Assembly (NCBI GenBank): GCA_029932545.1
Contig: JAOZPW010000006.1
Span: forward strand, 1 to 30,240
Direction of reading: 5' to 3'
DNA length: 30,240 bases
Source of the DNA: Thermoanaerobaculales bacterium
GTDB taxonomy: Bacteria; Acidobacteriota; Thermoanaerobaculia; Thermoanaerobaculales; Sulfomarinibacteraceae
The notes below the pieces were generated by a model. The model was given only the letters and a program-made list of their open reading frames with translations. It did no database searches and was not told the DNA's origin. Shown here in pieces: positions 8,166-15,458 of this stretch. Made by a program: the position numbers and the translations under genes. How positions within the stretch are numbered: position 1 is the first letter of the stretch; each line of letters opens with the position of its first letter.

Positions 8166-8558
8166 TTATTCGGCTGAGTTCTCCAGCCAGGTAGTTTGAT
8201 AGGTGGCGCCCAGAGGGACCATACACAGGAATCGGACGGGCTCTTCCCCACGGTTCTCATACCAATGGGTGGTTCCGGCGGGAATGAAAACGCAGTCGCC
8301 CGCCTTGACGACATGAACGTCGCTGTCGAGTCCCAGTGTCATCTCTCCTTCGAGGACAACCTGCTCGTGTTCGATGGTGTCATGGCTGTGACAGGGGATT
8401 CGGCCGCCGGGCATCAACGTGAATCGCCGGGTGGCGAAGTGCGGAACGTTGTCATCGGGGCCGAGTAAAATCTGAATTGAGGCCCCCCGAGATCGTTCGA
8501 CCTCACGCGTCGCGGCCTCATCCATGGAACGGAATACGGGTGGTGTTGTGGCAGTCAT
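8166..8558 (-). CDS. Cupin-domain protein, single-domain, metal-binding
   Basis: A 130-residue single-domain cupin. Both conserved motifs are complete: GGRIPCHSHDTIEHEQVVLE (motif 1, two histidines and a glutamate) and GDCVFIPAGTTHWYENRG (motif 2, the third histidine and the closing Asn). A bound metal is therefore expected. The family covers enzymes and ligand-binding proteins and the sequence does not tell which this is. The ATG at 8558 is preferred because CTGGAG precedes it; an in-frame ATG at 8579 would add seven residues. It is first in the operon, two bases before the histidine kinase, so it could supply or sense the small molecule monitored by the two-component system. That link is inference from position. 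Confidence 0.88.
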   Translation of the reverse strand: MTATTPPVFRSMDEAATREVERSRGASIQILLGPDDNVPHFATRRFTLMPGGRIPCHSHDTIEHEQVVLEGEMTLGLDSDVHVVKAGDCVFIPAGTTHWYENRGEEPVRFLCMVPLGATYQTTWLENSAE

Positions 8559-8579
8559 CGATTCTCCAGAATCAATCAT

Positions 8580-8822
8580 ACCGCCAGACAGGTAAACCGG
8601 TACTTTTTCCCAGTTTCGGAAAAGGTCGGGTGAACCCGACCTTCTTACCGGTTTTCGTTGCGAGGGGTGGAAGACGCGGTGAGATTCGACGTTTTCGCAG
8701 ATTGAGCGAGTGAGGCGTACTTACGGTACGTTGATCGAGCGAATTCAAGAAAGCGTTGAAGATTGCTGCGTATTTCGTGCCGCAGTAGATAACTGGTGAG
8801 AAGGCCGGGTTAAGATCCAATT
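8580..8822. repeat. Divergent intergenic region with nested inverted repeats
   Basis: The 264-bp gap between the cupin gene (minus) and recN (plus) must hold both promoters, but it is dominated by symmetry. An outer stem AAACCGGTA (8594-8602) pairs with TACCGGTTT (8646-8654). Inside it is a perfect 10-bp arm pair, AAGGTCGGGT (8622-8631) and ACCCGACCTT (8634-8643). Further on CGTAC-TTACG-GTACG (8716-8730) forms another hairpin. It may be a dispersed structured repeat rather than only a regulatory region. An open frame of 82 codons on the minus strand across it shows no protein-like features. Confidence 0.6.
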
Positions 8823-10547
8823 GTGTTGGAACGACTCCAGGTCCGGAGCCTTGGCATTATCGAGAACGTCGAGGTGAATTTTGGTCCAGGCTTTTCGGCC
8901 CTTACGGGGGAGACCGGGGCCGGCAAAAGCCTGCTCGTTGAGAGTCTTGAACTGATCGCGGGGGGGCGGGCGAGTGCTGAACTCATTCGGTCAGGAGATG
9001 AAAAGCTGGTTGTGGAAGCCTGGTTCGACCGACCGGCCTCTGAGTGTCTTCAAGCAGAGTTCGATGACCTGGGGGTCCCAACCGCTGATGAAATCGTCAT
9101 CCGGCGGGAAGTCACCGCGGCGGGACGAAGTCGATGCTGGGTCAACGACACGGCAGTCACGGTCGGCGGACTCCAGCGGGTAGCTTCTCACTTGTTGGCG
9201 ATTCATGGTCAGCATGAGCACTATGGTCTGGCTGAAGGTGACACCCAGCGTCGACTGGTTGACACCTTCGGAGACCTCGGCGCCGAGGCCTCTGGAGTTC
9301 ACGGTCTCTGGCAACGGTGGATCGAGGCTTCCGGGGAGGTCCGGCGCCTGGAAACGGCCCGGGAACGCCGTCGTGACCGCATGGATACGATTCTCTTTCA
9401 GGAAGGGGAAATCGATGCCCTGGCGCCGACGATCGGAGAAGACGACACGCTTCGGGGCCGGCGGTTGCAGCTCCGGCATATCGCCAGACTCCAGGCATTG
9501 ACCTCCGACCTTGTAGACGGTCTTGGAGACCGGGAGGGCGCCGTCGTGGAAGAGTTGGGCCGGGCGGAACGGAGTGTGGCCCAGATCGCCGAGTGCGGTG
9601 TCGACGTCGAGGAACTTCTGCGCCTGGTGACGGAAGCCAGGGTAATCAGCGAGGAGGCCCTCCGAGAGGTTCGGGTGCTGGGTGGAGATCTCCGAGAGGA
9701 TCCGGCCGAATTGGATGGGATCGAAAGTCGGTTGCACCTCCTGGAAACGATGATGCTCAAATATGGCGGGACGCTGGAAGAGGTTCTGGACCACCGCGAA
9801 CGCCTGCGGGCAGAAAGAGCCGAACTCCTCAAGGTCGAAGATCGGCTGGAGAGCGCCCGGAAAAATGCCGCCGCTGCCCTTGAGGCATACGATAAAGCGG
9901 CCGCCTGTCTGCAGAGTGAAAGAGAGGAAACCTCACGAGCCATGGCGGTCGAAATCAGCCGGGTTCTCGAACGAATGGACATGGTGGGGACGTTGCTCAA
10001 CTTCCATTGGGCGGCCCGCTCCGAGGAAAAGAGCCCTCTCAAAAGGGATGGATTGCCGGTGGCGTTTGGAGCAGACGGTGTTGAAGAGGTGGAATTGTTG
10101 TTGGCAGCCAACCAGGGTGAGGATCTCAGGCCGATGGCCCGGATCGCCTCCGGCGGTGAGCTCTCCCGTCTCCATCTCGCCATTCGAACAGTGCTCCGGC
10201 AACGTGGTCCGTCTCAAGGCCTGACGCTGTTATTCGATGAGGTTGACAGTGGGCTGGGTGGGGTAACGGCTGCCGCCCTGGCCGCTCTCCTTGCTGAACT
10301 GGCCTTCCACGACCAGGTCTTGGTGGTCACCCACCTTGCTCAGGTCGCGGGACGGGCCGATGCACAATTCAAGGTGAAAAAGACGGTCACCAAGGGCCGG
10401 ACGACAACAACGGTCACGGCAGTAGAGGGAGAGGCTCGAAACAGAGAAGTAGCTCGAATGGTGGCGGGGGAGGCAGTGACCGACGCCACCCGTTCTCATG
10501 CTGCTGAGTTGCTGTCGCCAACCCGGCTGAGCCGGAACCCAAAATGA
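8823..10547 (+). CDS. recN: DNA repair protein RecN
   Basis: An SMC-like ATPase of 574 residues that acts early in double-strand-break repair. The N-terminal Walker A GETGAGKS is at 29-36. A central region of helices and coiled coil follows (QGEEDLRPM marks the return to the head domain). The C-terminal half of the ATPase has the ABC signature ASGGELSRLHLAI and Walker B LLFDEVDSGLGG, with VVTHLAQVAGRAD as the switch region. Length and order fit the family. The start is GTG at 8823, with TTG next to it as an alternative; no strong ribosome-binding site is visible. It is the first plus-strand gene after the strand switch and overlaps the next gene by four bases (ATGA). Confidence 0.95.
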   Translation: MLERLQVRSLGIIENVEVNFGPGFSALTGETGAGKSLLVESLELIAGGRASAELIRSGDEKLVVEAWFDRPASECLQAEFDDLGVPTADEIVIRREVTAAGRSRCWVNDTAVTVGGLQRVASHLLAIHGQHEHYGLAEGDTQRRLVDTFGDLGAEASGVHGLWQRWIEASGEVRRLETARERRRDRMDTILFQEGEIDALAPTIGEDDTLRGRRLQLRHIARLQALTSDLVDGLGDREGAVVEELGRAERSVAQIAECGVDVEELLRLVTEARVISEEALREVRVLGGDLREDPAELDGIESRLHLLETMMLKYGGTLEEVLDHRERLRAERAELLKVEDRLESARKNAAAALEAYDKAAACLQSEREETSRAMAVEISRVLERMDMVGTLLNFHWAARSEEKSPLKRDGLPVAFGADGVEEVELLLAANQGEDLRPMARIASGGELSRLHLAIRTVLRQRGPSQGLTLLFDEVDSGLGGVTAAALAALLAELAFHDQVLVVTHLAQVAGRADAQFKVKKTVTKGRTTTTVTAVEGEARNREVARMVAGEAVTDATRSHAAELLSPTRLSRNPK

Positions 10548-11155
10548 TCATCCTCCCCTTTCACCGGAAGGATGATCTCGCAGCGGCAGCGCCCCAGGTC
10601 GAACGGTGCCTTGCCGAGGCGGGCGTTGTGCTCCTGCCGACTGAGACCTTCTACGGCCTGGCGTGCAATCCGTACCTCGAGGAGGCTGTCAGCAGGGTGT
10701 TTGACCTCAAGGGTCGCCCCAGGGATATGCGCCTTCCAGTGTTGGCCGCGGATTGGGCTCAGGTGGATCGGTTGACGGTTGTTCCCGAGGGTTGGAGGGA
10801 CTGCCTCGTGGATTTATGGCCAGGGGCTCTGACAGCGGTCTTGCCTGTTCGTCGATCTTTTCTCTCGTTGGGGGCTACGGTGGCCGTTCGGATCCCGGGC
10901 CATGAATTGTTGCGACAACTTCTGGCCGTGACCGGGCCGCTGACCGGGACATCGGCCAATCGTCATGGTGATCAACCAACCATCGACCTTGGGGGCGCCA
11001 TGAGGTCGTTGATCGGTGATCCTGCCCTTGCTCTCGACGGAGGGCCTTCCCCTGGGGGACACCCCTCGACCCTGGTGGATCTGACAGAAACGACGGCGCG
11101 GGTCCTCCGGCAAGGGGTCGAGATGTGGAACCAATCGCGGAAATATGGAGTCTGA
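10544..11155 (+). CDS. Sua5/YciO/YrdC family protein, L-threonylcarbamoyladenylate synthase
   Basis: A 203-residue protein of the family that makes threonylcarbamoyl-AMP from threonine, bicarbonate and ATP, the first step of the t6A37 modification in tRNAs that read ANN codons. Landmarks are LLPTETFYGLACN near residue 30, KGRPRDMRLPVLA, the WPGALTAVLP segment, RIPGHELLRQLL, the GTSANRHG motif and STLVDLT near the end. It is the short form with no C-terminal Sua5 domain, like TsaC/YrdC or YwlC-type proteins, so a specific symbol is withheld. It overlaps recN by ATGA. Its stop codon lies inside the first unit of a 7-bp tandem array. Confidence 0.9.
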   Translation: MIILPFHRKDDLAAAAPQVERCLAEAGVVLLPTETFYGLACNPYLEEAVSRVFDLKGRPRDMRLPVLAADWAQVDRLTVVPEGWRDCLVDLWPGALTAVLPVRRSFLSLGATVAVRIPGHELLRQLLAVTGPLTGTSANRHGDQPTIDLGGAMRSLIGDPALALDGGPSPGGHPSTLVDLTETTARVLRQGVEMWNQSRKYGV

Positions 11156-11185
11156 GGCCTGTTTCCTGAGACCTGTTTCCTGCAC
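11151..11185. repeat. Degenerate 7-bp tandem array (CCTGTTT type)
   Basis: Five units in register: TCTGAGG, CCTGTTT, CCTGAGA, CCTGTTT, CCTGCAC. It starts inside the last codons of the Sua5/YrdC-like gene and runs into the gap. It belongs with similar heptamer arrays at 15142, 15359, 18127, 24137 and 24198. Confidence 0.7.
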
Positions 11186-11280
11186 CTTGGAGATGGCCCC
11201 GACACCCGAGCGGATGCCCCGGACTGCAACCAGTAAATGCTTGTTTCAAAAGTGGTTCCGGGATGACATTCCAAAGCCCC

Positions 11281-11415
11281 TCTCTGTTGTGGAAAACTCT
11301 GCGGAAAACTCTGTGGAAAAGTCGTTAAGACACTGTAAAAACAGCAACTTTCAAATAATGCATCAAATATTACGTCTTTTGTAAATAATTGAAACTAAGC
11401 AACTTAAAGCTATCT
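11281..11415. other. Three DnaA-box-like 12-bp repeats plus AT-rich stretch (candidate origin or DnaA-bound region)
   Basis: In the 393-bp gap between the Sua5/YrdC-like gene and the carbonic-anhydrase-like gene, TGTGGAAAA (11288-11296), TGCGGAAAA (11300-11308) and TGTGGAAAA (11312-11320) recur exactly every 12 bases. The first and third differ from the DnaA-box consensus TGTGGATAA by one base. About 90 bases of strikingly AT-rich DNA follow (11325-11415, for example TCAAATAATGCATCAAATAT), in a GC-rich neighbourhood. Boxes next to an AT-rich element are the hallmark of a bacterial oriC. dnaA and dnaN are not present here, so a DnaA-regulated or titration site remains possible, as does a simple AT-rich promoter for the next gene. 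Confidence 0.4.
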
Positions 11416-11548
11416 CGTTGATATTCAACGGTTTTCGAATGTGGTCGATGGGCCAAGATTCCACAGGTTCCTTAAAAAGAGGCACTTGGCTCCCTTGCCG
11501 GTCCGCCGACCCTGTGATAGTTTCCGGCGCTCGGCGAGGGGCAGGACA

Positions 11549-12106
11549 ATGTCGGTTATTTCGTTCGAAAACAAGGTTCCGGAGATTGGTGCTCGGGTGT
11601 TTCTTGCACCAGGTGCGGTGGTCCTTGGTGAGGTGTTCCTTGGTGACGACGTATCGGTCTGGTTCAACGTCGTTCTCCGAGCGGATATCCACTGGATTCG
11701 GGTCGGGGCTCGCTCTAATCTTCAAGATGGCGTGATCGTCCATGTGGAGAACCAACAGTGTCCGACCCTGTTGGAGGACGAGGTCAGTGTGGGCCATGGC
11801 GCGATTTTGCATGGCTGCACGATCGGTTCAGGTTCGTTGATCGGCATGGGCGCCAAAATTCTCAATGACGCCGTCATCGGGGAGGGCTCATTGGTGGCTG
11901 CCGGGGCGGTTGTCCGGGAGGGGTTCAACGCACCACCGAGATCACTGGTCGTTGGCGTGCCTGCGGTTGTGAAAAGATCGTTAACGGATGAGGAGTACGA
12001 CCGGGCGCGGGGAACGGCGCTGAACTACCTCCGGTACAAGGAGCGGCACCTCGCCAGTGGGTTGGGCCGCGAAGACACAATTTTGGAGAGTAACCATGAT
12101 TCGTAA
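11549..12106 (+). CDS. Gamma-carbonic-anhydrase-like hexapeptide-repeat protein
   Basis: A 185-residue left-handed beta-helix protein of the gamma-class carbonic anhydrase/YrdA group. Repeated hexapeptide turns run through about 14-155. The three zinc-ligand histidines of the family are conserved: H65 (VIVHVE), H83 and H88 (SVGHGAILHGC). The RADIHWIRVG and NLQDGVIVH segments are also present. A C-terminal helix follows (EEYDRARGTALNYL). The ATG at 11549 has GGGGCAGG upstream; earlier in-frame starts have no family sequence. The stop overlaps hisS by 11 bases. Catalytic activity is plausible from the ligands, but many homologues are inactive or of unknown substrate. Confidence 0.88.
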   Translation: MSVISFENKVPEIGARVFLAPGAVVLGEVFLGDDVSVWFNVVLRADIHWIRVGARSNLQDGVIVHVENQQCPTLLEDEVSVGHGAILHGCTIGSGSLIGMGAKILNDAVIGEGSLVAAGAVVREGFNAPPRSLVVGVPAVVKRSLTDEEYDRARGTALNYLRYKERHLASGLGREDTILESNHDS

Positions 12107-13364
12107 AGTCAAGGGAACCCGAGATATTCTGCCCCCCGAGTCGCGTCTTTGGGGCGCGGTAGAGGCAAAAGCGCGGCGGGTATTCGAGGGTTTCGGGTAC
12201 GACGAAATCCGTCTTCCGGTGATGGAGCCGACTGAACTATTCGTCCGTACAGTCGGCGAAGGCACGGACATCGTCTCCAAGGAAATGTACACCTTTGCTG
12301 ACCGAAAGGGACGCTCGTTGACTTTGCGTCCGGAGGGCACGGCGGGTGTGGCCAGGGCCTTTATCGAAAACGGACTCGGGCAGCGCCCCCAACCGATGCG
12401 CCTGTCCTACATGGGGCCGATGTTCCGTTACGAGAAGATGCAGCGAGGCCGGTATCGACAGTTTTCCCAGATCGGAATTGAACTACTCGGCGCGTCGACG
12501 CCCCAGGCCGATGTTGAGGTTCTTTTGGCGCTCCACACTTTTTTGAAGGCGTTGGAGTTCGACGATTTGGTGATTGTGCTCAACAACCTGGGCGACCCGG
12601 AAGATCGGGATCGGTTCATTAAGGTTCTCAAAGACGAATTGATGCCGAACCGGGAAAAGCTCTGTGGCGATTGCAGGCGGCGGTGGACCGAGAATCCGCT
12701 GAGGATCCTTGACTGCAAGGTGGAGACCTGCCGGGAATTGGTGGCCCACACGACACCGGTGGCCGACGTCGTCAGTGACGAGGCCAGGACACATGTCGAT
12801 GCAGTCGCTCAGGGCCTGGAAGCCCTGGAGATTCCCGTTCGAGTGGCGCCTCGGTTGGTTCGTGGCCTGGACTACTACCTGAGGACGGTATTTGAGGTGA
12901 TCTCACCGGCCCTCGGAGAAGATACGGTGATCTGTGGTGGTGGACGGTACGACCGGTTGATCTCCGACCTTGGAGGCAGGGCGGTGCCCGGCATCGGATT
13001 TGCCATCGGAGAGGATCGCCTGATTGATGTACTCCCCGATTCGTTCAAGCATCGAGTGCTTGACGTGCCGGTCGTTGCCGTATTGCCGTTGGGTGACGAG
13101 GCGGCGGGTTCGGCTCTGGGTTTGACGGTCCAACTGATCGAGGGCGGTTTGAGGGCGCCGGCGGAAGTGACCGGTCGGTCTCTTAAGGCCAGCCTGAAGT
13201 GGGCAAACAAAATCGGCGCCGCTGTGGCGTTGATCCTGGGTGAGTCAGAGATTGAGAAAAATCAGGTCCTCGTCAAGGATCTTCGAGAAGGAACGCAGGA
13301 GGCCGTTGCTCGGGACGCAGTCGTTGAGAGGGTCCGGCGGCTCGTGGGAGAAGGTGATTCATGA
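12096..13364 (+). CDS. hisS: Histidine-tRNA ligase (HisRS)
   Basis: Class II aminoacyl-tRNA synthetase that charges tRNA-His, 422 residues, the usual bacterial length. The N-terminal KGTRDILPPES opening is typical. Motif 2 is seen in MFRYEKMQRGRYRQFSQIG, followed by the histidine-specific motif RGLDYYLRTVFEV, and motif 3 in GIGFAIGEDRL. The C-terminal anticodon-binding domain is present (about 330-420, VPVVAVLPLGDEA onward). The ATG at 12096 has TTGGAGAG seven bases upstream. The gene overlaps both neighbours, the carbonic-anhydrase-like gene by 11 bases and aspS by 4. A hisS-aspS pair is common in bacteria. Confidence 0.96.
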   Translation: MIRKVKGTRDILPPESRLWGAVEAKARRVFEGFGYDEIRLPVMEPTELFVRTVGEGTDIVSKEMYTFADRKGRSLTLRPEGTAGVARAFIENGLGQRPQPMRLSYMGPMFRYEKMQRGRYRQFSQIGIELLGASTPQADVEVLLALHTFLKALEFDDLVIVLNNLGDPEDRDRFIKVLKDELMPNREKLCGDCRRRWTENPLRILDCKVETCRELVAHTTPVADVVSDEARTHVDAVAQGLEALEIPVRVAPRLVRGLDYYLRTVFEVISPALGEDTVICGGGRYDRLISDLGGRAVPGIGFAIGEDRLIDVLPDSFKHRVLDVPVVAVLPLGDEAAGSALGLTVQLIEGGLRAPAEVTGRSLKASLKWANKIGAAVALILGESEIEKNQVLVKDLREGTQEAVARDAVVERVRRLVGEGDS

Positions 13365-15130
13365 CACAAAGTGCGTGGGATAGACCGTGGTGTGCGAGTT
13401 TCAATGTTGAGAATCTCGATCAAGAGGTCGAGGTCGTCGGATGGGTTCGTCGCCGGCGAGATCTCGGTGGCCTGGTGTTCGTCGATCTCCGGGACAGGAC
13501 CGGTATCGTGCAGCTGGTTTTCGAGACCGAGATGCTCTCGTACGGCGAGAAGCTGTCGCCGGAGGATGTCGTCAGAGTTGAGGGCACCATCCGGAGGCGG
13601 GCCGAAGGCCAGGCCAATCTCGATCTACCGACCGGAGAGATCGAAATTCGTGTCTCGGCTTGTGAGGTGCTGACCAGTGCCCAGACGCCACCCTTCGTCG
13701 TAGAGGACGACACCAACGCCTCTGAGGAACTGCGTCTGAAGCACCGGGCGTTGGATCTCCGGCGTCCGAAGATGGTCAGGAACTTGATCCTCCGTCACCG
13801 TGTCGTTGCTGAGGCTCGCCGTTTCTTCGACGAGATGGAGTTTCTCGAGGTCGAGACGCCGATTCTTACTCGGTCGACACCGGAGGGCGCTCGCGACTTT
13901 TTGGTGCCGTCGCGCGTCCACAAGGGAGAGTTCTACGCCCTGCCCCAATCGCCACAGCTGTTCAAACAGATGCTCCAGGTGGCCGGAGTGGGACGATACG
14001 TTCAGATTGCACGGTGCTTTCGGGACGAAGACCTGCGTGCCGATCGGCAGCCGGAGTTTACCCAGATCGACGTCGAGGCGTCCTTCATCACCGAGGAGGA
14101 CATTTTCTTCCTTATTGAGAGGCTGTTCGGGCGCATTTTTCCGATGGTGGGTATTGATCCCCCGGAGACCTTTCCGAGATTGAGCTACGCCGAGTGCATG
14201 GAGCGTTTCGGGTCCGATCGCCCAGATACCCGGTTCGGACTTGAGCTGGTTGAGCTGGGTCCAAAGTGTGAGGGTTGTGGATTCCGGGTTCTGGAGTCGG
14301 CGGCCGAAGAGGGCAGAGTCAAAGGAATTCTTCTGCCCGGAGGCGCCGATTACTCCCGAAAACAGCTTGACGGGCTGACCGAATTCGTCAAGCCATTTGG
14401 CGCGGCCGGCGTTCTATGGTTCAAACTGACGGCCGACGGCGTCGGCTCTCCCGCAAAAAAAGCGCTTGGTGAGGATGGTTGCCGTAGGTTCCTCGAGGCC
14501 GCCGGGGCCGGCGAGGGTGATCTGTTGCTGGTTGTGGGCGCGCCTGAACGCACCGTCTTTGCCGCACTGGGAGCTCTTCGGGTCCACCTGGCGGGCGAGA
14601 GAGATCTGATCCCAAAGGACCGCCACGACTTCCTGTGGGTCACCGACTTCCCGCTGCTGGAGCATTCACCGGATGACGACCGTTATTTTGCGATGCACCA
14701 CCCCTTTACGGCGCCCCTGCCGGAGGATGAGGTTCTGATGGAGTCCGATCCGGGCGCGGTCCGTGCCCGAGCCTATGACGTCGTCATGGACGGCGTCGAA
14801 CTTGGAGGGGGATCGATCAGGATCCACAGTGCCCAGCTCCAACGGCAGATGTTCGCTGCCCTGGGGATCGACTCCGCCGAGGCTGACGAACGCTTCGGGT
14901 TCCTGCTCGAGGCCTTTCGGTATGGCGTACCGCCCCACGGAGGCATTGCCCTGGGACTCGACCGTATGATCATGCTGATGGCAGGGCGAGATTCTATTCG
15001 GGACGTGATTGCCTTTCCCAAAACGACCTCGGCCTCGTGCCTTCTGACCGAGGCGCCCTCGGGAGTTGACGCAGTTCAGTTGAAAGAGCTTGGGTTGAAG
15101 GTGGAATCCGGCGGGGGCCGCAATCCTTGA
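13361..15130 (+). CDS. aspS: Aspartate-tRNA ligase (bacterial-type AspRS)
   Basis: A 589-residue class II synthetase. It has the N-terminal OB-fold anticodon-binding domain (WVRRRRDLGGLVFVDLRDR), the catalytic core with motif 2 (RCFRDEDLRADRQPEFTQID), the bacterial GAD insertion domain (about 300-420) and motif 3 (GGIALGLDRMIMLMAG). Length and order are those of the bacterial type. Whether it charges only tRNA-Asp or also tRNA-Asn depends on specificity residues and on whether gatCAB is present, neither of which can be judged here. The start overlaps the hisS stop (ATGA). Confidence 0.96.
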   Translation: MTQSAWDRPWCASFNVENLDQEVEVVGWVRRRRDLGGLVFVDLRDRTGIVQLVFETEMLSYGEKLSPEDVVRVEGTIRRRAEGQANLDLPTGEIEIRVSACEVLTSAQTPPFVVEDDTNASEELRLKHRALDLRRPKMVRNLILRHRVVAEARRFFDEMEFLEVETPILTRSTPEGARDFLVPSRVHKGEFYALPQSPQLFKQMLQVAGVGRYVQIARCFRDEDLRADRQPEFTQIDVEASFITEEDIFFLIERLFGRIFPMVGIDPPETFPRLSYAECMERFGSDRPDTRFGLELVELGPKCEGCGFRVLESAAEEGRVKGILLPGGADYSRKQLDGLTEFVKPFGAAGVLWFKLTADGVGSPAKKALGEDGCRRFLEAAGAGEGDLLLVVGAPERTVFAALGALRVHLAGERDLIPKDRHDFLWVTDFPLLEHSPDDDRYFAMHHPFTAPLPEDEVLMESDPGAVRARAYDVVMDGVELGGGSIRIHSAQLQRQMFAALGIDSAEADERFGFLLEAFRYGVPPHGGIALGLDRMIMLMAGRDSIRDVIAFPKTTSASCLLTEAPSGVDAVQLKELGLKVESGGGRNP

Positions 15131-15141
15131 GGGCCGGATCA

Positions 15142-15176
15142 GAAACTAGAAACTCGAAACTAGAAATTGGGAACAA
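15142..15176. repeat. Degenerate 7-bp tandem array (GAAACTA type)
   Basis: Units GAAACTA, GAAACTC, GAAACTA, GAAATTG and GGAACAA follow in perfect 7-base register shortly after the aspS stop. The reverse-complement motif recurs at 15359-15379, so the two arrays form an inverted pair about 180 bases apart. Confidence 0.8.
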
Positions 15177-15358
15177 GGTCTCCGAACCAGTGGTCAGTCA
15201 CTGAGATAGACCGGCGTGGTATGACAAAGACCCACAGGATTTGAACGGCGGAGTGCGGGAGGCCTATTGGGTCTGGATATCAGGCAAATCCTGCATTTGA
15301 TTGATCGGTTCGGACCAAAGCCGGACTTTGCAATGAAGGTGACCAGGGAGTCCGAGTC
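15177..15358. other. Intergenic stretch between inverted heptamer arrays
   Basis: Part of the 328-bp gap between aspS and the Ser/Thr kinase gene. No convincing small ORF, tRNA or terminator is seen. It is the unique-looking core between two inverted heptamer arrays and has near-normal base composition. Confidence 0.5.
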
Positions 15359-15379
15359 GAGTTTCCAGTTTCGAGTTTC
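15359..15379. repeat. Degenerate 7-bp tandem array (inverted GAGTTTC type)
   Basis: Units GAGTTTC, CAGTTTC and GAGTTTC in register. These are the reverse complement of the GAAACTC units at 15142-15162. Transcripts crossing the gap could fold the two arrays together. Confidence 0.75.
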
Positions 15380-15458
15380 AGGCTTTTGCAGCGTTGTCGG
15401 GAGGGTTTCCTGTTGAGGTCTGCGGAGGCCCAGCCAATCTCGGGGTATCATAAATGGC

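Noticed and set aside
8572..8820. 82-codon minus-strand frame upstream of the cupin gene
   Set aside because: It runs through nested inverted repeats, has a basic low-information translation, and would run past the cupin start region with no ribosome-binding support.
15142..15379. CRISPR array
   Set aside because: The units are 7 bases with no spacers and no cas genes are in the window.
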